This document shows, one piece after another, positions 10,457 through 21,972 of a stretch of 64,000 nt of DNA. Position 1 is the first letter of the stretch. Each line of letters begins with the position of its first letter. The stretch is from Diaporthe sp. PMI_573 (Eukaryota > Ascomycota > Sordariomycetes > Diaporthales > Diaporthaceae): positions 165,540 to 229,539 of the forward strand of contig JAJTUP010000095.1 in assembly GCA_021399435.1 (NCBI GenBank), given 5' to 3'. The position numbers and the translations under genes were made by a program. The notes below the pieces were generated by a model that was not told where the DNA came from, made no database searches, and saw only the letters and a program-made list of their open reading frames with translations.

Positions 10457-11755
10457 GTGTCATTCGCCCTTCCTAATGGATCACGCGAAATCATTTGTGC
10501 CGACGTGGCAGATACAAGCAGTCAAGCGGACCCATACCTGGAAAGAGCATTACTTCAACAACGACGGTTAGCAGATCTGGCACAAAACCTCAGCATCGGC
10601 GAGACCTATACCGGTCCGCTTAACCGCGTCAGAATCCTTTTCAAAGGATCTGGTGGGGAAGATACCATTCGGCTCCGCGACGGCAGCTCTAAACCAGTCT
10701 ATGATAAGCTGGATGCCATTTCCAGACAAAAGGCCCTGGGGCAACACTTACGCGTCGGTCTTCATGCTGCTGTCCAGGACCATTTGCATGTCAAATACTC
10801 CTTTACATATCAGCAAATCGAAGCTGAGGTTTACTTCGAACCTGCGTCTGACAATGTCCTTCTCCTGAATGTTGGGCAGGCTCCTCTCCTGGTGCAGCGT
10901 GCCGTCGAGGCCGCTAATGCTGAAAGACTTCCGCCTGAGGATGTCACCAGGCTTACTCCGGACCTTTGGATGGTTTCTATTGCTTCTGGCAATTACCACA
11001 CCATCGAGATGCTAGTCAGGTCGCGACCCTACAGTATATCGATCGAGGAAGTCTCCCGCCACGAGACAACGAAGAGGCCCAACACCTTAGAAACACCGCC
11101 CACTAAAAGGACAAAAGCTTCTTCTAGCGTCATTGTAATGACGTCGAGAAGAAGCTCACTCACCTATGAACCTCTCCCTCAACGTGAGGCACGCGAAATC
11201 ACTACAAGTTCTCTCGACGCACGCCGACTAGCAAAAACAAAGTCCGGACAGACGATCGTCATTATCAATGCAGACACAGAGAGAAAGGAGTATACTCTCG
11301 AACGGTTGAGTCACTGGGTTTACAATAGGGAGCATACAACAATGTTCACTGCGATTATACGCGATGAAAAATCGGATCCAAGGACGGTTGCGGTCATAAC
11401 GCCGAGTGTCCCACATACCAGTAGCACAGACTTACCTAAGCGTGAGCTACTTACATCGGTTGATTCCATAGAACGCTGGCGTCAACGAGCTCAAATGCTA
11501 CTAGATCTTCACCATGTTAGTCAACTTTCTTTTCCCTTTCGATCGCCAACTAATTAACCTGCTTGTGGACAGCCTCATCTTGTGTCATGCCTTGGCGCAG
11601 ATCTTCGCATTCCGTCTATCTATCAATTGTGGCCGGGTCACGGACCACTCGCTCAGGCCTGGGTTAAGGACGACTACTTTACGGGAACCCTAGATGATGC
11701 CTGTACTATCTTGGCGAGGTACGTGTCCGAGCCGCAACGCAGCGTGTCCTTCTAG
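10457..11755 (+). pseudogene. FHA/kinase-like protein gene, truncated
   Basis: Exons 10457..11515 and 11573..11755 join across a 57-bp GTTAGT...CAG intron, reading 413 codons. No in-frame ATG opens the first exon, so the 5' end is missing or in an unplaced exon. Residues about 50-200 have the pattern of fungal FHA-like modules (LLLNVGQAPLL, then LTPDLWMVSIASG). From residue about 265 the sequence matches the N-lobe of fungal kinase-like proteins and continues as HPHLVSCLGADLRIPSIY across the splice. The VAIK lysine position reads VAVI, so ATP binding looks lost. Homology ends near 11718 at AGGTACGTG, which looks like a further splice donor, and unrelated esterase sequence follows. It looks like a pseudokinase gene cut off before the C-lobe. 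Confidence 0.5.
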
Positions 11756-12033
11756 CCCTGTTGCGTGGCGCCCTCGTGCTTGTCCCACCTCGTGTCCGGG
11801 TCCAGCATCGGGTAGATGGCCACGAGGCCGCACAACCCAGGCAGACCGCGGTCCAGCGCGATGTAGGTGGCCGCCCACGCGAGGTTTGCGCCTGCGCTGA
11901 TGCCCATGAATGGTGCGAATAGCGGTTCGGGAACATCCTCATCATAGCAGTCGCAGCCTTGCGACGCCCCAGCAGTAACAACACCGACGAAGCAACAACT
12001 AGGGTGTACATGGGCAAGCACGGGGATGGCCAT
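11756..12033 (-). pseudogene. Alpha/beta hydrolase-3 fragment
   Basis: The minus strand encodes a piece of a fold-3 (HSL/esterase family) hydrolase: GISAGANLAWAATYIALDRG holds the GxSxG nucleophile elbow, followed by LVAIYPMLDPDTRW, the usual strand after it. The HGGG oxyanion region and the catalytic Asp/His part are absent, and upstream coding moves to another frame. At about 90 residues against the family's 300-350 this is a fragment. Its GC content is well above that of neighbouring DNA. It abuts the truncated kinase-like gene tail to tail. Confidence 0.65.
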
Positions 12034-12069
12034 GTGGCGGGAGATCGGCTCTGGGTTTCACTCATTGCC

Positions 12070-13460
12070 GCTGATCAGCCAGGCAGCAACGGCCAGGCGA
12101 CGAAGCAACTGCCAGAACGGTTCGGAGCGCCGAGGATCCACAGCTTAGTGCGACCAAGGTTCAGGCAAAGCCAAGCTATTCAACATTGTGCCGACTACAC
12201 CACGCGTCTTCTCAAGTTACTTTGATCCACGTACCGGAGCTCGTTATCGAAGAAATCTCCTAGCTCTTGGTTTCTACGAACCCGGTCGAGCGGATAGACG
12301 TACTCGGATGGGCTCAGTTTCAAGTTCATGAGCTCCCGGTCGATGTCCCTTGACTGGTCGTGTTCGGGTCCGTTGGTAGAGCGGAGCTTGTTGCCTCCCC
12401 GATGACGGTGCTCACACGGGCCACGGAGGCCTTGGACCCCGTGGATCTTCTTTGCACACGCCAGACTAAAATCTAGCGTTTAGTTGTGCACTTAAATCGA
12501 AGGCGACGCTCCAGCAATACCAAGGCCAATGGAACATGTATGACCCGTGGGACTGATTTCGTCGAGAGAAACCGATGAAGCTTCTTTTGCCTGGCGCGCG
12601 GAATGGACTGGCGATCCTTGTTACTTCGCTCCAGATGGTGAGGGGTAAGCCTGTGTGATTGCTTGCAATTACTCGACACCGTGGTAAACCACACCGTCTG
12701 TTGTGGCTTATACTGTGCATCTACTATCAACGCCAGAACATAACGTTCCAATGGTACAGCCGGAGCCTTTACAAAAGCGCTACAGCAGATAAAACAGCCG
12801 GTGAGGTTCTGGCTGGTAAAGACCAGGTCTGAGAGGCTGTCATAGGGGCCGTCGCTTGACACGTACATTGCTCTAACACATCTGGATCGTTAAGGGGCAT
12901 GGAATCTTTCCCCCAAGTTAATATGAGTATCTCCCCCCCCCCCAGCTACTTTCTTACCCGCCATCAGCTCAGTCCGAGGAAAGCTCTTGCTCGATCCCGC
13001 AGATAGCTGAGCTAAGATTGTTGGAGGCTAGTGACATGAGAGCAAAGAACAGAATCGCTAGGCAAACCCGAATCATATATTTCGAAAGCATTGCCGGCAT
13101 ATAAATATGCACTATCTGCCTGTTCTTTTGAATTCCCTCTACTTAGTAGGAATACAGTGTTTGGGAAGCAAGGGCAGTGGTAATGGCGAGGTACCACGCC
13201 GACTTTCCGATAGACCTCAATTCAATTTGCACTCAAGCCTGCCGGCGAGTGACTTCACAGTGTATTGGGCATTTGCCGCGCCGTCAGGTACCTCCCGGGA
13301 AGTTCCTGTGGGCGCCCTCCGGGAAAAACTGCGCACGCAGAAAAACCCCGGCATATAAATATAACGTAGAAAAGATGATTTGTGACTAACATGACCCCTC
13401 ACGTGGGATCGGTAGGTGCAGAGCAAAATCCTCTGGTAGAGCGATAATGTGAGCTGGCTG
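12070..13460. other. Gene-free stretch
   Basis: No recognisable gene. An open 131-codon minus frame (12868-12473) has no familiar motif. A GGCATATAAATAT word appears near 13093 and 13350. A poly-C run is present near 12937. Confidence 0.4.
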
Positions 13461-13463
13461 ATA

Positions 13464-13728
13464 ACGGCCAGGTGGCTTGCCTACCATGGCTGCCGTCACA
13501 ATTATCTTAATTTAAGCATTAAGAAAACTTGTTGAGGCTGAGAGTTATAAGGGGTTCCAATGCCTATACATGCATACACACACACACATAATCAATTAAC
13601 GCCCGGCGGGTCTGACCCGAAAGGGCAACTATTACTCATCTACTAGTACATTTCTAAAGTTGTCTCTTAAGTCTCCTCAAAGCCCGTGCGCTGTGACGGC
13701 AGCCATGGTAGGCAAGCCACCTGGCCGT
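13464..13728. repeat. Perfect 36-bp inverted repeats around a LINE tail
   Basis: 13464-13499 (ACGGCCAGG...GCCGTCAC) and 13693-13728 are exact reverse complements over 36 bp. They enclose 193 bp that contain the 3' end and (GT)n tail of LINE copy 2. The right arm lies within the LINE 3' UTR; the left arm lies just beyond the tail. Confidence 0.85.
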
Positions 13729-14150
13729 CACAAGGGCCCTAACCCTTAGCCCCACAGTCGCGTCAAGACTTCGCGAGCCAGAGACCGCCAGAGCTTCGCT
13801 CTCCCCTTTCTTCTCCTCTCAGCTTAGAATATTCGTTGATAGCGCCAATAGACCCAGCTCCCATGCTGCATCTCGTGCTGGCCGTGACATGCGCCTTCCG
13901 TTTCCGGCTTATGTCCTCTCCTCATCTGTCCTCCACTTGCGGATTCCCGTGGGTTAGTGGTTAGCAAGCCAGCTTGAAGGCCATTCTCCAAGTGTCCAAC
14001 GTCCTATTCTCGGCGGTTGAAGCGTGCTTACTGGGCGTGGCACGAGGTGATTGAGGGTCGGGTTAGTATGTTTGTTCAGGGGGTTCCGTTCTGTGATTGG
14101 TCCGCATCTAGGCGACCCGTAGCGGTTGCAAAACAGTGCATCATTGCTGC
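13565..14150 (-). mobile_element. 5'-truncated Tad1-like LINE, copy 2
   Basis: This is the reverse-complement relative of the LINE at 5.1-6.0 kb. It contains the tail (ACACACACACA on the plus strand), the GCCCGGCGGGTCTGACCCGAAAGGGC block, the CACTTGGAGAATGGCC block and the last coding codons (TGRLDAD). It differs from copy 1 by about 190 extra 3'-UTR bases that include one arm of the 36-bp inverted repeat, and by a coding deletion. It is therefore a separate insertion, not a recent duplicate. Confidence 0.75.
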
Positions 14151-14696
14151 ACCACCCAGAAGGTCTAGTATAATGCTGCTGTTTAAAAACCCAGTATCTA
14201 ACTGATTAAAGGTCATATCATCGTGAAGACCCATTGCTTTGCCCTAGCGGCCATTTGGCAATACTCTAAAGATACAGTATGCTGGTATAGCATTGCCAAC
14301 GGCGCCGCCACAGCCCATAAGGGTTATCAACTCGCAATTATTTGGATTGTATACTTTGGGGTTTTTAGAGAGTTGATTGCAAATAGTAAGGACCGCTAGG
14401 CGACCATTAAGCTTGCCTATTATGTTGCTACACTTATCGCCGTTTTAGACACCCAAGGAAACAAGGTTGTATTTGGCTTGGGCAGCTTTAATGTTGTCGA
14501 AGGAGGCAACATTACAAGTGGCAACCTTAAAATAGATATAAGATCAATTGCACAGCACCAAGAGTTGATTTTCTATTTGCATCGTGAAGATACCTATAAG
14601 GTTTTCTGGTTTGATATCTTCACTCAAATGCGAGTGTATCCACATAGAATAATACGTTTTTCGGTGAGCAAATTGCCCTATAGAACAACCAGATCG

Positions 14697-15010
14697 AGGT
14701 GGTCAAATCCTACATGCTTGGTTCCATCCTGTCAAACCTGCTGTTGGTCATAGGCATGTGCTTCTTCCTCGGCAGAATTTTCAACATGCGAGATGCGCGC
14801 GGCAATGGCAGGGAGCAGGTTTTTGCTTCCGCCACGGCCCAGACTGCCTGTTCCCTGATGACTCTATCCTCGGCATCACTAGTGATCCCTGCCACTCATT
14901 TATGGTCCTCAAGAGTGACAAGGACAAGGTCGTGGCACACAAGAGCGTCCTGATACTATCCCGCGGGACGGCCATCATCTTGCTGCTGCTCTACTGCCTC
15001 TCTAAACTAA
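14697..15010 (+). pseudogene. CAX-type Ca2+/H+ antiporter fragment
   Basis: The translation VVKSYMLGSILSNLLLVIGM followed by REQVFASATAQTACSLMTLS matches the conserved c-1 repeat of vacuolar calcium/proton exchangers, in which GSILSNLLLV lines the transport path. A frame change near 14895 joins it to a downstream stretch (LILSRGTAIILLLLY), another antiporter helix. About 105 of some 400 residues survive, without start or second repeat. Intact relatives load Ca2+ into vacuoles; this copy cannot. Confidence 0.65.
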
Positions 15011-15032
15011 ATCTCAGACAGGAGTCGTTACC

Positions 15033-15605
15033 TTAACAATCACACTGGAACACGGAGGAGAAGATTAATCTGAGCGAAAGTGTATATAATCTAACTAATG
15101 GGGTGATTTCTAACGTGTAAGAGGATGCCACAAATAATATACGTAGTAAAACTATTGATTTGCGATAAATATTCCCCTTATATCTGTTTACTTCGATTTT
15201 GTCTGTATATTTCTGCCTCATGATGGCCCACAACAAATGCCAGTTTGTCGCGGCAAATGTGAGACAGGGCAGTCTGTTCTCTTGTTGTAGACTGCGCAAT
15301 AAGTCGAGGCTCTCAGTTGTCCCTGTGTATTGTGTCTCAGTCATGATGCTGTGAATATAGAGGACGCCATGAATGCCGCCGAAGCAGCGTTTGGCAGAGC
15401 CAAGCGTACTTCGCATCTTGCTTTCCACTCTTGAAGCACTACAGCCGGTGGCCTCAAAGCCAGGTGTATCGATGAACAAAAGTTTTTTATCGTTGAGGGT
15501 GGTCACAATTTCCTTGCAATACGTTTCGTGAAATGACTGACCCTTCGTCAAGCCAGGACCGACGGAAATAGCAACCCCAGTGAGTAGCTTGAGCAGGAAC
15601 GCCAT
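15033..15605 (-). pseudogene. AIG1/GIMAP-like GTPase, degenerate
   Basis: A 190-aa ORF keeps the switch region of a P-loop GTPase: FLLKLLTG follows the P-loop position, LLFIDTPGFEAT is the G3 DxxG motif, and CLTFAATNW takes the place of the G4 motif. The P-loop itself reads GGWSELGMAF upstream of the Met, with no GKS/T, so nucleotide binding is probably lost. The last 60 residues look like random translation. Fungal members of this class are poorly characterised. I call it a decayed copy. Confidence 0.5.
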
Positions 15606-15969
15606 CCCTAGTTCCGACCACCCTCCGGTGCTGTAGAACCACTTAATTTAATTAAATACGATCGCGCTTAATTCTCAGACTTTAAATTTTTGAGTAAATG
15701 GATATTGACTATAAATGGTTTGTGGTAATGTAACAGCATTAGGGTACATACCGTCTTGTTAGTGTAGTATAATAGTATTGTATTACTTTACAAGGTTGAT
15801 TCTGGTAGAACCTAAAGTAGTCCATTCTTCGAGATAGTGTCGACAACCCGTACCCAGGACTAGTCATAGAAGTTGCATGGAGATGGTATGATGAATTAGT
15901 TAATACCTGTCTTGGACCTAAACAGACACCCATTCACGCCTCGTTGTGAAAAGTTGCAGCCACAAGAAA

Positions 15970-17396
15970 TTAGGCACCACGACTTTGCGAGCGCGTACGC
16001 ACAGCTGCCGCCCCAGCCGGCAACCGAGTCTGTGAACGTGTCCGTACACCCAATTTGGCAGTCGTGGGCCTCGAGCGTGATGAGAATCCCGCGTCGGACA
16101 ACCTCCGTCTTTTAGACGTCGATGCAGACGTCGATGCTGATGCCGATGCCTGCGTGTTGTCCTCGTCCTGACTGTCTCCCTCAGAACTGCCCCCCTCGTT
16201 GCCGCTGGACTCCTCAGGAAGCACCCAGGCGATCTTCCTCTTGCGCGGCGGCTCCGAAGCAGCTGTGGGCGGCAGGCTGGGCGATTTTTCGCGGTTGGCC
16301 TGGAGGACCTCGCTCGCGCCAATGATGTCAAACATATCCTGGGCAGTGATCCGAAGAGAGAATTCCGGCCGGTCCAGGCCGTGGCTGTCCGAGTCGGCCA
16401 CTATGTCACTGATGTAGAGGGTTAGGCCTTCGCTGTCGACCAGGCCCCCAGACTCATCTCGAAAGACTTGGTTCGCAATCACGCATTTCTCCTTCCGATA
16501 AAGGGAAAACGCTGCTTGTTTGGTGTTCCGAGCTGTTCGAGCTCGAGTTTGCCGTTGCCGACGTGCCTCCCGGCGCTGCGCCTTAGGTGTGTACTCAATG
16601 TCTACTGTCAAAACGGTCTTAACACCGGCGTCCTCATAGTAGTATTTCGCTAGGCCAGGTAGGTTTTTTGCCTTTGTTCCCTTGCTCTTGTGACTATAGC
16701 CGACTTCTAACACGAAAAATGGGTATTTGCAATCGGTATATGTAAATTGCCCGTCAGGGGAATGCCGTGCTGTGATGGTCGCTGTGGCTGACTTGCAGGG
16801 GACCAGGTGAGAGGGAACCTGGGAGTAGAGATCCGACGTGCCGGAGGATTGGATTCGAGATAGGATGGTCTTTATTCGGCGTGGATGACGAGGATCGGCC
16901 CTCAAAAGCGCAAGCCAGTCGGTCACCTGTTTGAGACTCGACATCAGCCAACTGCTCAGGCAGTCATGGCCACGATGCTCACCTTTCTCGTCAATTCGTT
17001 CCCAAAGTTATCATGTGTCGCGGTTGGCATTCGAAAGGCGAGGGCACAGCGATACGGATCGTAGTCGTGGCGGACGTTGTTGATGTTCTCGCGCTCGACT
17101 TTGCAGAAGTGTCGGTACTGAAACGGGGTGACGTCGAGCTCAATCCAGCCGTCCTGCTCGAACCGGCCTTCACACCTCGCCCGCGCGATACCAACTGCCC
17201 GTTGTACCTGGGCATCAACTGCTTCTATGTCCTCGGCCGCCTCCTCAACGCCCGAGACCGCGACGCCAGATGAGGAGTGCAGCACCTTGTCCTCAACTTC
17301 TTTACGCAGGTGCTCGAATGACGAGTCCGGGGACGGGCCGTTGCCGCAGTCGGAGGAAGCAATCGTGTCAGGAGAAGGGTAGTCGTACTGAGGCAT
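15970..17396 (-). CDS. PD-(D/E)XK-like fungal protein
   Basis: The model is complement(join(15970..16926,16983..17396)), with a 56-bp GTGAGC...CAG intron, giving 456 aa. Without splicing the frame ends shortly after the donor, so the intron is well supported. Residues about 139-290 contain YPFFVLEVGYSHK (Glu212), NLPGLAKYYYEDAG and KTVLTVDIEYTPK. This pattern belongs to a fungal family often likened to restriction-endonuclease-like (PD-(D/E)XK) folds: an acidic residue before a beta strand with E-x-G and then a second strand. Residues about 365-456 are Ser/Glu/Asp-rich and then Arg-rich, with KRRR as a likely nuclear signal. Function is unknown; nuclease activity is inference. It is one of the few intact genes in this segment. 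Confidence 0.6.
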
Positions 17397-17399
17397 TGG

Positions 17400-17840
17400 T
17401 GTTGATGTCGTCCCGTCGTATTCGAGGAGGACCTTGGGTCGCCCGAGTCGGAGGCTGTTGTTAGAAGTAGGTTGAGCGCGGGATGCCGACTGTTATGAAG
17501 CGCCCGCCTGGTGTCATAGGTTTGAGCCTGAGCAGGCCGGGTACCCTTAGGTACGGAAGGGGTTGAGGTGCTAGCTGGGCTTACTCAGCTGTCTCAACTC
17601 TGGGCCCCGAGACCCAGCACCTCAGCTGCGCCGGGGCGCTTGTGCCTTCAGCATGACGAATGACACGTCCGCCAATACACATAAGTTGCTGCAACTTGGT
17701 CATCTACTAGTTGGTAGAGCTAAAAATTGAACGTTAAAAAAGATTTGAAATTAGCTTAGTGTTGATGCTATAGATTAAATGGAAAATACCATCAAAGAGT
17801 AGATTTCCAAGGAACCTGACGATATTCCGATAAGCTGATA
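17400..17840. other. Gene-free stretch
   Basis: This is upstream DNA of the PD-(D/E)XK-like gene. No recognisable motif, gene or repeat is seen. Confidence 0.4.
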
Positions 17841-17845
17841 GCAGG

Positions 17846-18231
17846 GTCGCAGGCACACCTTCAGAAATCGAGGAACTCATCCACATGGTCGAGTTCTGTT
17901 ACTCTGCATACAAGTACCCACACCACGTGCTCTTCCGACTGCCCGCCCTTGATTACAACAAAGGGTGCGCTGGCGTGCATAATGAGACAACTCGCCTTGC
18001 ATGCTGCATCCTAGCTGGAAACGCGTGGGACGGTGGTTGACAGACATTGAAACTGATGGTCCCCGCGTCGACGCTACTCGTGACATTGAGGCTGACAGGC
18101 AACACAAACGCATGGCCGATTATCCGCAGCTTTCAATCGCTTTGATTTCCCAGGGACAACCTTGCGGCTTGCTGGAAGCCCCTCGCGATTCCCCCAACAA
18201 GACCTCTTTCCCTGGCAACTGCTGGCGTTGA
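17846..18231 (+). pseudogene. Fragment of a conserved fungal ORF
   Basis: One frame reads LDYNKGCAGVHNETTRLACC and ILAGNAWDG. After a frame change it continues as WLTDIETDGPRVDATRDIEA. I have an impression of this Asn/Trp-rich block from uncharacterised fungal proteins but cannot name the family. The frame change and missing ends mark it as broken. Confidence 0.35.
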
Positions 18232-18436
18232 TGTTTAACTCTATGTCGATTAACTTTCAGAACTAACGTCGGTGGCCAAGATTCCGATCGCCCCCCGATT
18301 CCGATCACCCTCGCTACAACCACTGAAGCTATTCCCAACCCCAATTTCCCGCCACAATGATACACGATTCCTCTTCCATTGGCGTTGAAGAATTGTCTGA
18401 ATCGTCTTCGTCTATAGACACTTCGCTGGCGTTAAT

Positions 18437-18929
18437 CTAGGCCTTCCGAATAGCCTTAAAGTATTTGGCACACACTTCCATGGTCTGGGTTCCAGCCCGT
18501 ACTCTGTTCAACATAATCTGTAAGTATTCGGAGATAGTAACATATCCTGTGTCTTCCTTCGAGAGGAATTTAACCATGTTAACATGGTCCGAATGCATAC
18601 AAATAGGCTCGGTGTTAGGTTGGCCGAGGTCAACTGCTGACGTGCGCGGTACCACCTTATGCGTGGTTAGTAGGTTATTCTCACTGATACGCGGGGCCAT
18701 GAATCACCGTGATTTTTCCGAGTGTTGTGACCGTTGGGTATCCTTCGTAAACACATTTTGTTATGAAGGAGCTGCTGATCCTCGCCCACTGAGCCTGTTG
18801 CTCTTGATGCCAATCCGAATCCCAATCATTGGGAGGATTGTTATGATAGATGCTATTGGTCGGCAGCTTGTCTAGTCTGATGTTTTTGCCTTGATGAGGG
18901 GTGCCCATGAAGAAGATTCCCAATGTCAA
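18437..18929 (-). pseudogene. NLR-type SesB-like esterase domain fragment
   Basis: The frame from 18929 reads FFMGTPHQGK, the strand after the nucleophile in the alpha/beta-hydrolase domain at the N-terminus of many fungal NOD-like receptors (family pattern: FLGTPHRG). WARISSSFITKCVYEGYPT follows. A second frame from 18700 carries VVPRTSAVDLG and CMHSDHVNMVKFLSKED, the usual end of that domain with its His. Part of the domain is missing or frameshifted, and no NACHT or repeat region follows. Intact relatives act in heterokaryon incompatibility and immunity-like cell death; this is only a relic. Confidence 0.55.
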
Positions 18930-19199
18930 GAGCTTTATTGATTTGGTGTTCTGCTGGGCCGCGTCCGAGTATATCAGAGCCTAGGAGGTTAGTGATTCGG
19001 TTTTTTTGCAGGGATGGAAGCTACAAACCCTTTTTAGAATTGTCCCGCCAAGGTTGTGGGCTATAAAGATGATCGGCCGTTGCATCGCCTAATTCCACCA
19101 GGTTAGATCCATTGTTCATTTCTGCATTAATGATCTGATCGCTACCCATATCTATGCCTTGCCGCTCAAGGAGTAAATCTGACACCAAATCAGTGTGGC

Positions 19200-19345
19200 T
19201 AACAGACCGACCGTCTGACAGACCGTCTGACAGACCATCTTCAAACCGCAGACCGACCGACCGGCAAATCTCATCAGACCGACAGACCAGAGCTGCCGGT
19301 CGGATTGGGTGGTCTGGGTTGGTCTGGGTTGGGGTGGTTTCTAGG
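19200..19345. repeat. CAGACCGACC-type short repeats at hAT left flank
   Basis: Repeated CAGACCGACCG, GTCTGACAGACC and GGTCTGGGTT words cluster before the intact hAT gene. Similar CAGACCGACCTAGACCGACC words lie after it (21940-21980). They probably are subterminal transposase-binding repeats. Confidence 0.6.
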
Positions 19346-21972
19346 ACTGCCATTGGTCAGCTCCAGCTTACCTTCACTTTAAGTTCAATGACACGACGCG
19401 TCTGCGTGACACGACACGTTTGCCTCAGTGAATTTTCGTGTCATGCCAATCTGTCTGAGCCATTGTCAATTCGTGCTGCATTATCATGTCTTCTAGCAGA
19501 ACTACGAGCCACGTGTCGTCAACACCGCAATCTCTTCCATCTCGCCCACCTTCCATCCCGGCTGATGACGGTTTTGAAGGCACGCCCGCCTCATGCGAGG
19601 CTACAACTGACGAGACAGATGCATCACTATGCGAATTTGAAATCGATTGGGAGAATATCTGGCACGGTGGCAAACGACTTATGGGCGCCAAAAAGAGGCG
19701 CCGTCACAGGCGGGTCATCGGCACCAAGATCAAAGAGTCGTGGATATACCGACATGGCGCCAATTTGGAGCATCACGGGGTACGTTACTGGCTTTGCAGG
19801 ATCTGTCATGTGAAGAAGAGCTATTCGACAGCTCTATACGTCTCATCCGGGACGTCTCATGCCGCGAGGCACCTGCTCCGTCAGCACCAAATCACGGAGG
19901 CAGGGGAGAGTGGTCCCGGCTTGGCGACTCCGTTTACGTTGGCGGCGACGTCTGGCTCCTCGATATCCCGTCTATTGTCGCGGCAGGCCAGCCTAGGCTT
20001 GCAGCTTGCTTCCCATTTTGACGAAGGAACATGGAAAGCTCGCTTCGTGGACTGGATCATAATCGAAGATGTCACCTTCCGACAGGCATCCAGCGAGCGC
20101 CTTCGGTGGCTGATAGCGAATGGTGGGGAGCTTGCAAGTCAGCTACTTCCGGAACATCACACAACAGTTTGTTCATGGATCCGCCAAACCTTTGAATCCC
20201 GACGGCAAATCATTGTCAATCTCGTCAAGAACGCGAGGAGCTCAGTTCACCTAAGCTTCGATCTATGGACTGCTTCTAACGGGTTCAACTACGTCGGAAT
20301 CGTCGGCCACTTCGTTGACAGCAACGGCGAAAAGCGTGATGTCCTTCTTGGGCTGCCGCGCCTAGTCGGTCCACACTCCGGTGAGAATATTGCCCCTTAT
20401 GTGAAGGGAGTAATCGACCAATACGAAATGGGCTCCAAGCTTGGCTACTTCATGCTTGATAACGCTGAGAGCAACGATACCTGCCTGGAGACGCTCGCGA
20501 GATGGTTCCCAATGGACGTTGGCCGACGCCGCTTACGTTGCATCGGCCACATTATCAACCTGGTTGTCCGGGCCGTCATCTTCGGCTCAAACGTTAGCAA
20601 ATTCGAGACGGAGCTTCGTGGGGCTACGGATGAATTCAGTTTTGACATTTGCGCCAAGAAAGGGGCCATTGGCAGACTCCACAACCTTGCCACCTACATC
20701 CGCCGGACGGACCAGAGACGACAGGCGCTTCGGCGTTTCCAGACCGAGCTCGCAGGTGACGATGCCATATTTACATTGGAGATCGTTGTTGATGGCAAGA
20801 CACGCTGGAACTCAATTTACAGTATGATCACACGTGGTATGCCAGTCTGCCCTTGCCACCTGTGTTGGACATTTGCTGACTCCGGATTGACTTATCCTAG
20901 CACTCGAGCTGCGCAGCGCTATCGAGCTCTATCAATCCCGCTGGCAAAAACCGAAATATGACCCGGTCCACCGTGACCTAACGAAGGACTTCCTCAACGC
21001 TGCGGACTGGGTTGAATTAGAGCGCTTCCACGATTTCCTAAAGCCGTTCTACATCCTTACGAAGACTATGGAGGGCAACGCCAACAAACCGGGCGCAGAG
21101 GGCGGGCATGGTGCAGTGTGGGAGACCCTCAAGACAATGGACTACCTGTTTGTCAAATTCAAGCAGGCCGCGGAGGAAACTCAGTTCGAGGAGCCCTCCC
21201 ATTTTAAGTCGGGAATCAACTGCGGATGGGCGAAGCTTGAAGACTATTACGTCAAATCGGACCGTACACCTCTCTACCGAGCAGCGCTAGCCCTTTACCC
21301 ATCATATGGGTATGACTACTTTGAGCGACACTGGAAAACCGCGATGGATAGGCCGCAATGGTACAGCGACATGCAGTCTGCTGTGGGTAGCCTATTCGAT
21401 GACTACGTCCGACAGGCTGAAGTTAAGGCTCAAGCTCAAGCGGGGCTTTTGGAAGGCGAAGTCGATGAGATTGAAGCTGACGTTAACGACTACAGTTCAT
21501 TTGGGAAAAGATCAATCCTCTCCTTGAATACACAGCGAAAGAAGGTCAAGGCAGTTAGCGAGCTTGACATATTTCAGACACGGCCAATTTACGCGCATGA
21601 TCTTGACGTTGCAAACCCTCTTGAATGGTGGAATCGACATCAATTGGAATATCCAGTCTTGTATCGAATGGCGCTAGATCTATTCTCAATTCCTGGCATG
21701 AGTTCTGAATGCGAAAGGGTGTTTAGCCAGACCAAGAAAATGATCACTGACGAGCGCAACCGGCTAGCACCTGAGGTAGTCGAGGCCGATCAGCTTCAAA
21801 AACAGTGGCTAATGAGAGGGCTGGTAGTCTAAGTACGTTAGTAGTGCCTGCGTAGAAGAGCAAAAAGGGTTTCATTGTATCCTGTAACCAGCCAGGAAAT
21901 CATTTTAATTGCACTGGTAAAACCTCGGTATGGGGCTATCAGACCGACCTAGACCGACCGGCCGCGCACCCA
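19289..21972 (+). mobile_element. Candidate complete hAT element
   Basis: GACAGACC occurs at 19281-19288 and again at 21973-21980, giving a candidate 8-bp target duplication around a 2.68-kb segment containing the whole transposase gene. Internal ends share GCCGGTCGG in opposite orientation (near 19295 and 21955). Because CAGACC words are abundant here, the exact termini are uncertain. Confidence 0.55.
19486..21832 (+). CDS. hAT-family transposase, apparently intact
   Basis: The model is join(19486..20836,20901..21832), with a 64-bp GTATGC...TAG intron, giving 760 aa. A BED-like finger lies at about residues 85-140 (CRIC ... RHLLRQH). The RNase-H-like core includes LSFDLWTASNGFNYVGIVGHF (first Asp, about residue 260), LGYFMLDNAESND (second Asp, about 325) and CIGHIINLVV. 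A helical insertion follows, and the hATC dimerisation domain sits at the end: NPLEWW, MALDLFSIPGMSSECERVFS and RNRLAPEVVEADQL. All blocks are in order without internal stops, and length is normal for the family. It cuts and pastes DNA carrying its terminal repeats and could act on short relatives. Confidence 0.9.

Noticed and set aside
12473..12868. 131-codon minus ORF
   Set aside because: No recognisable domain and no neighbouring support; not called as a gene.
13735..13760. CCCTAACCCTTAG as a telomere repeat
   Set aside because: Only about two imperfect units, internal to the LINE 3' UTR.
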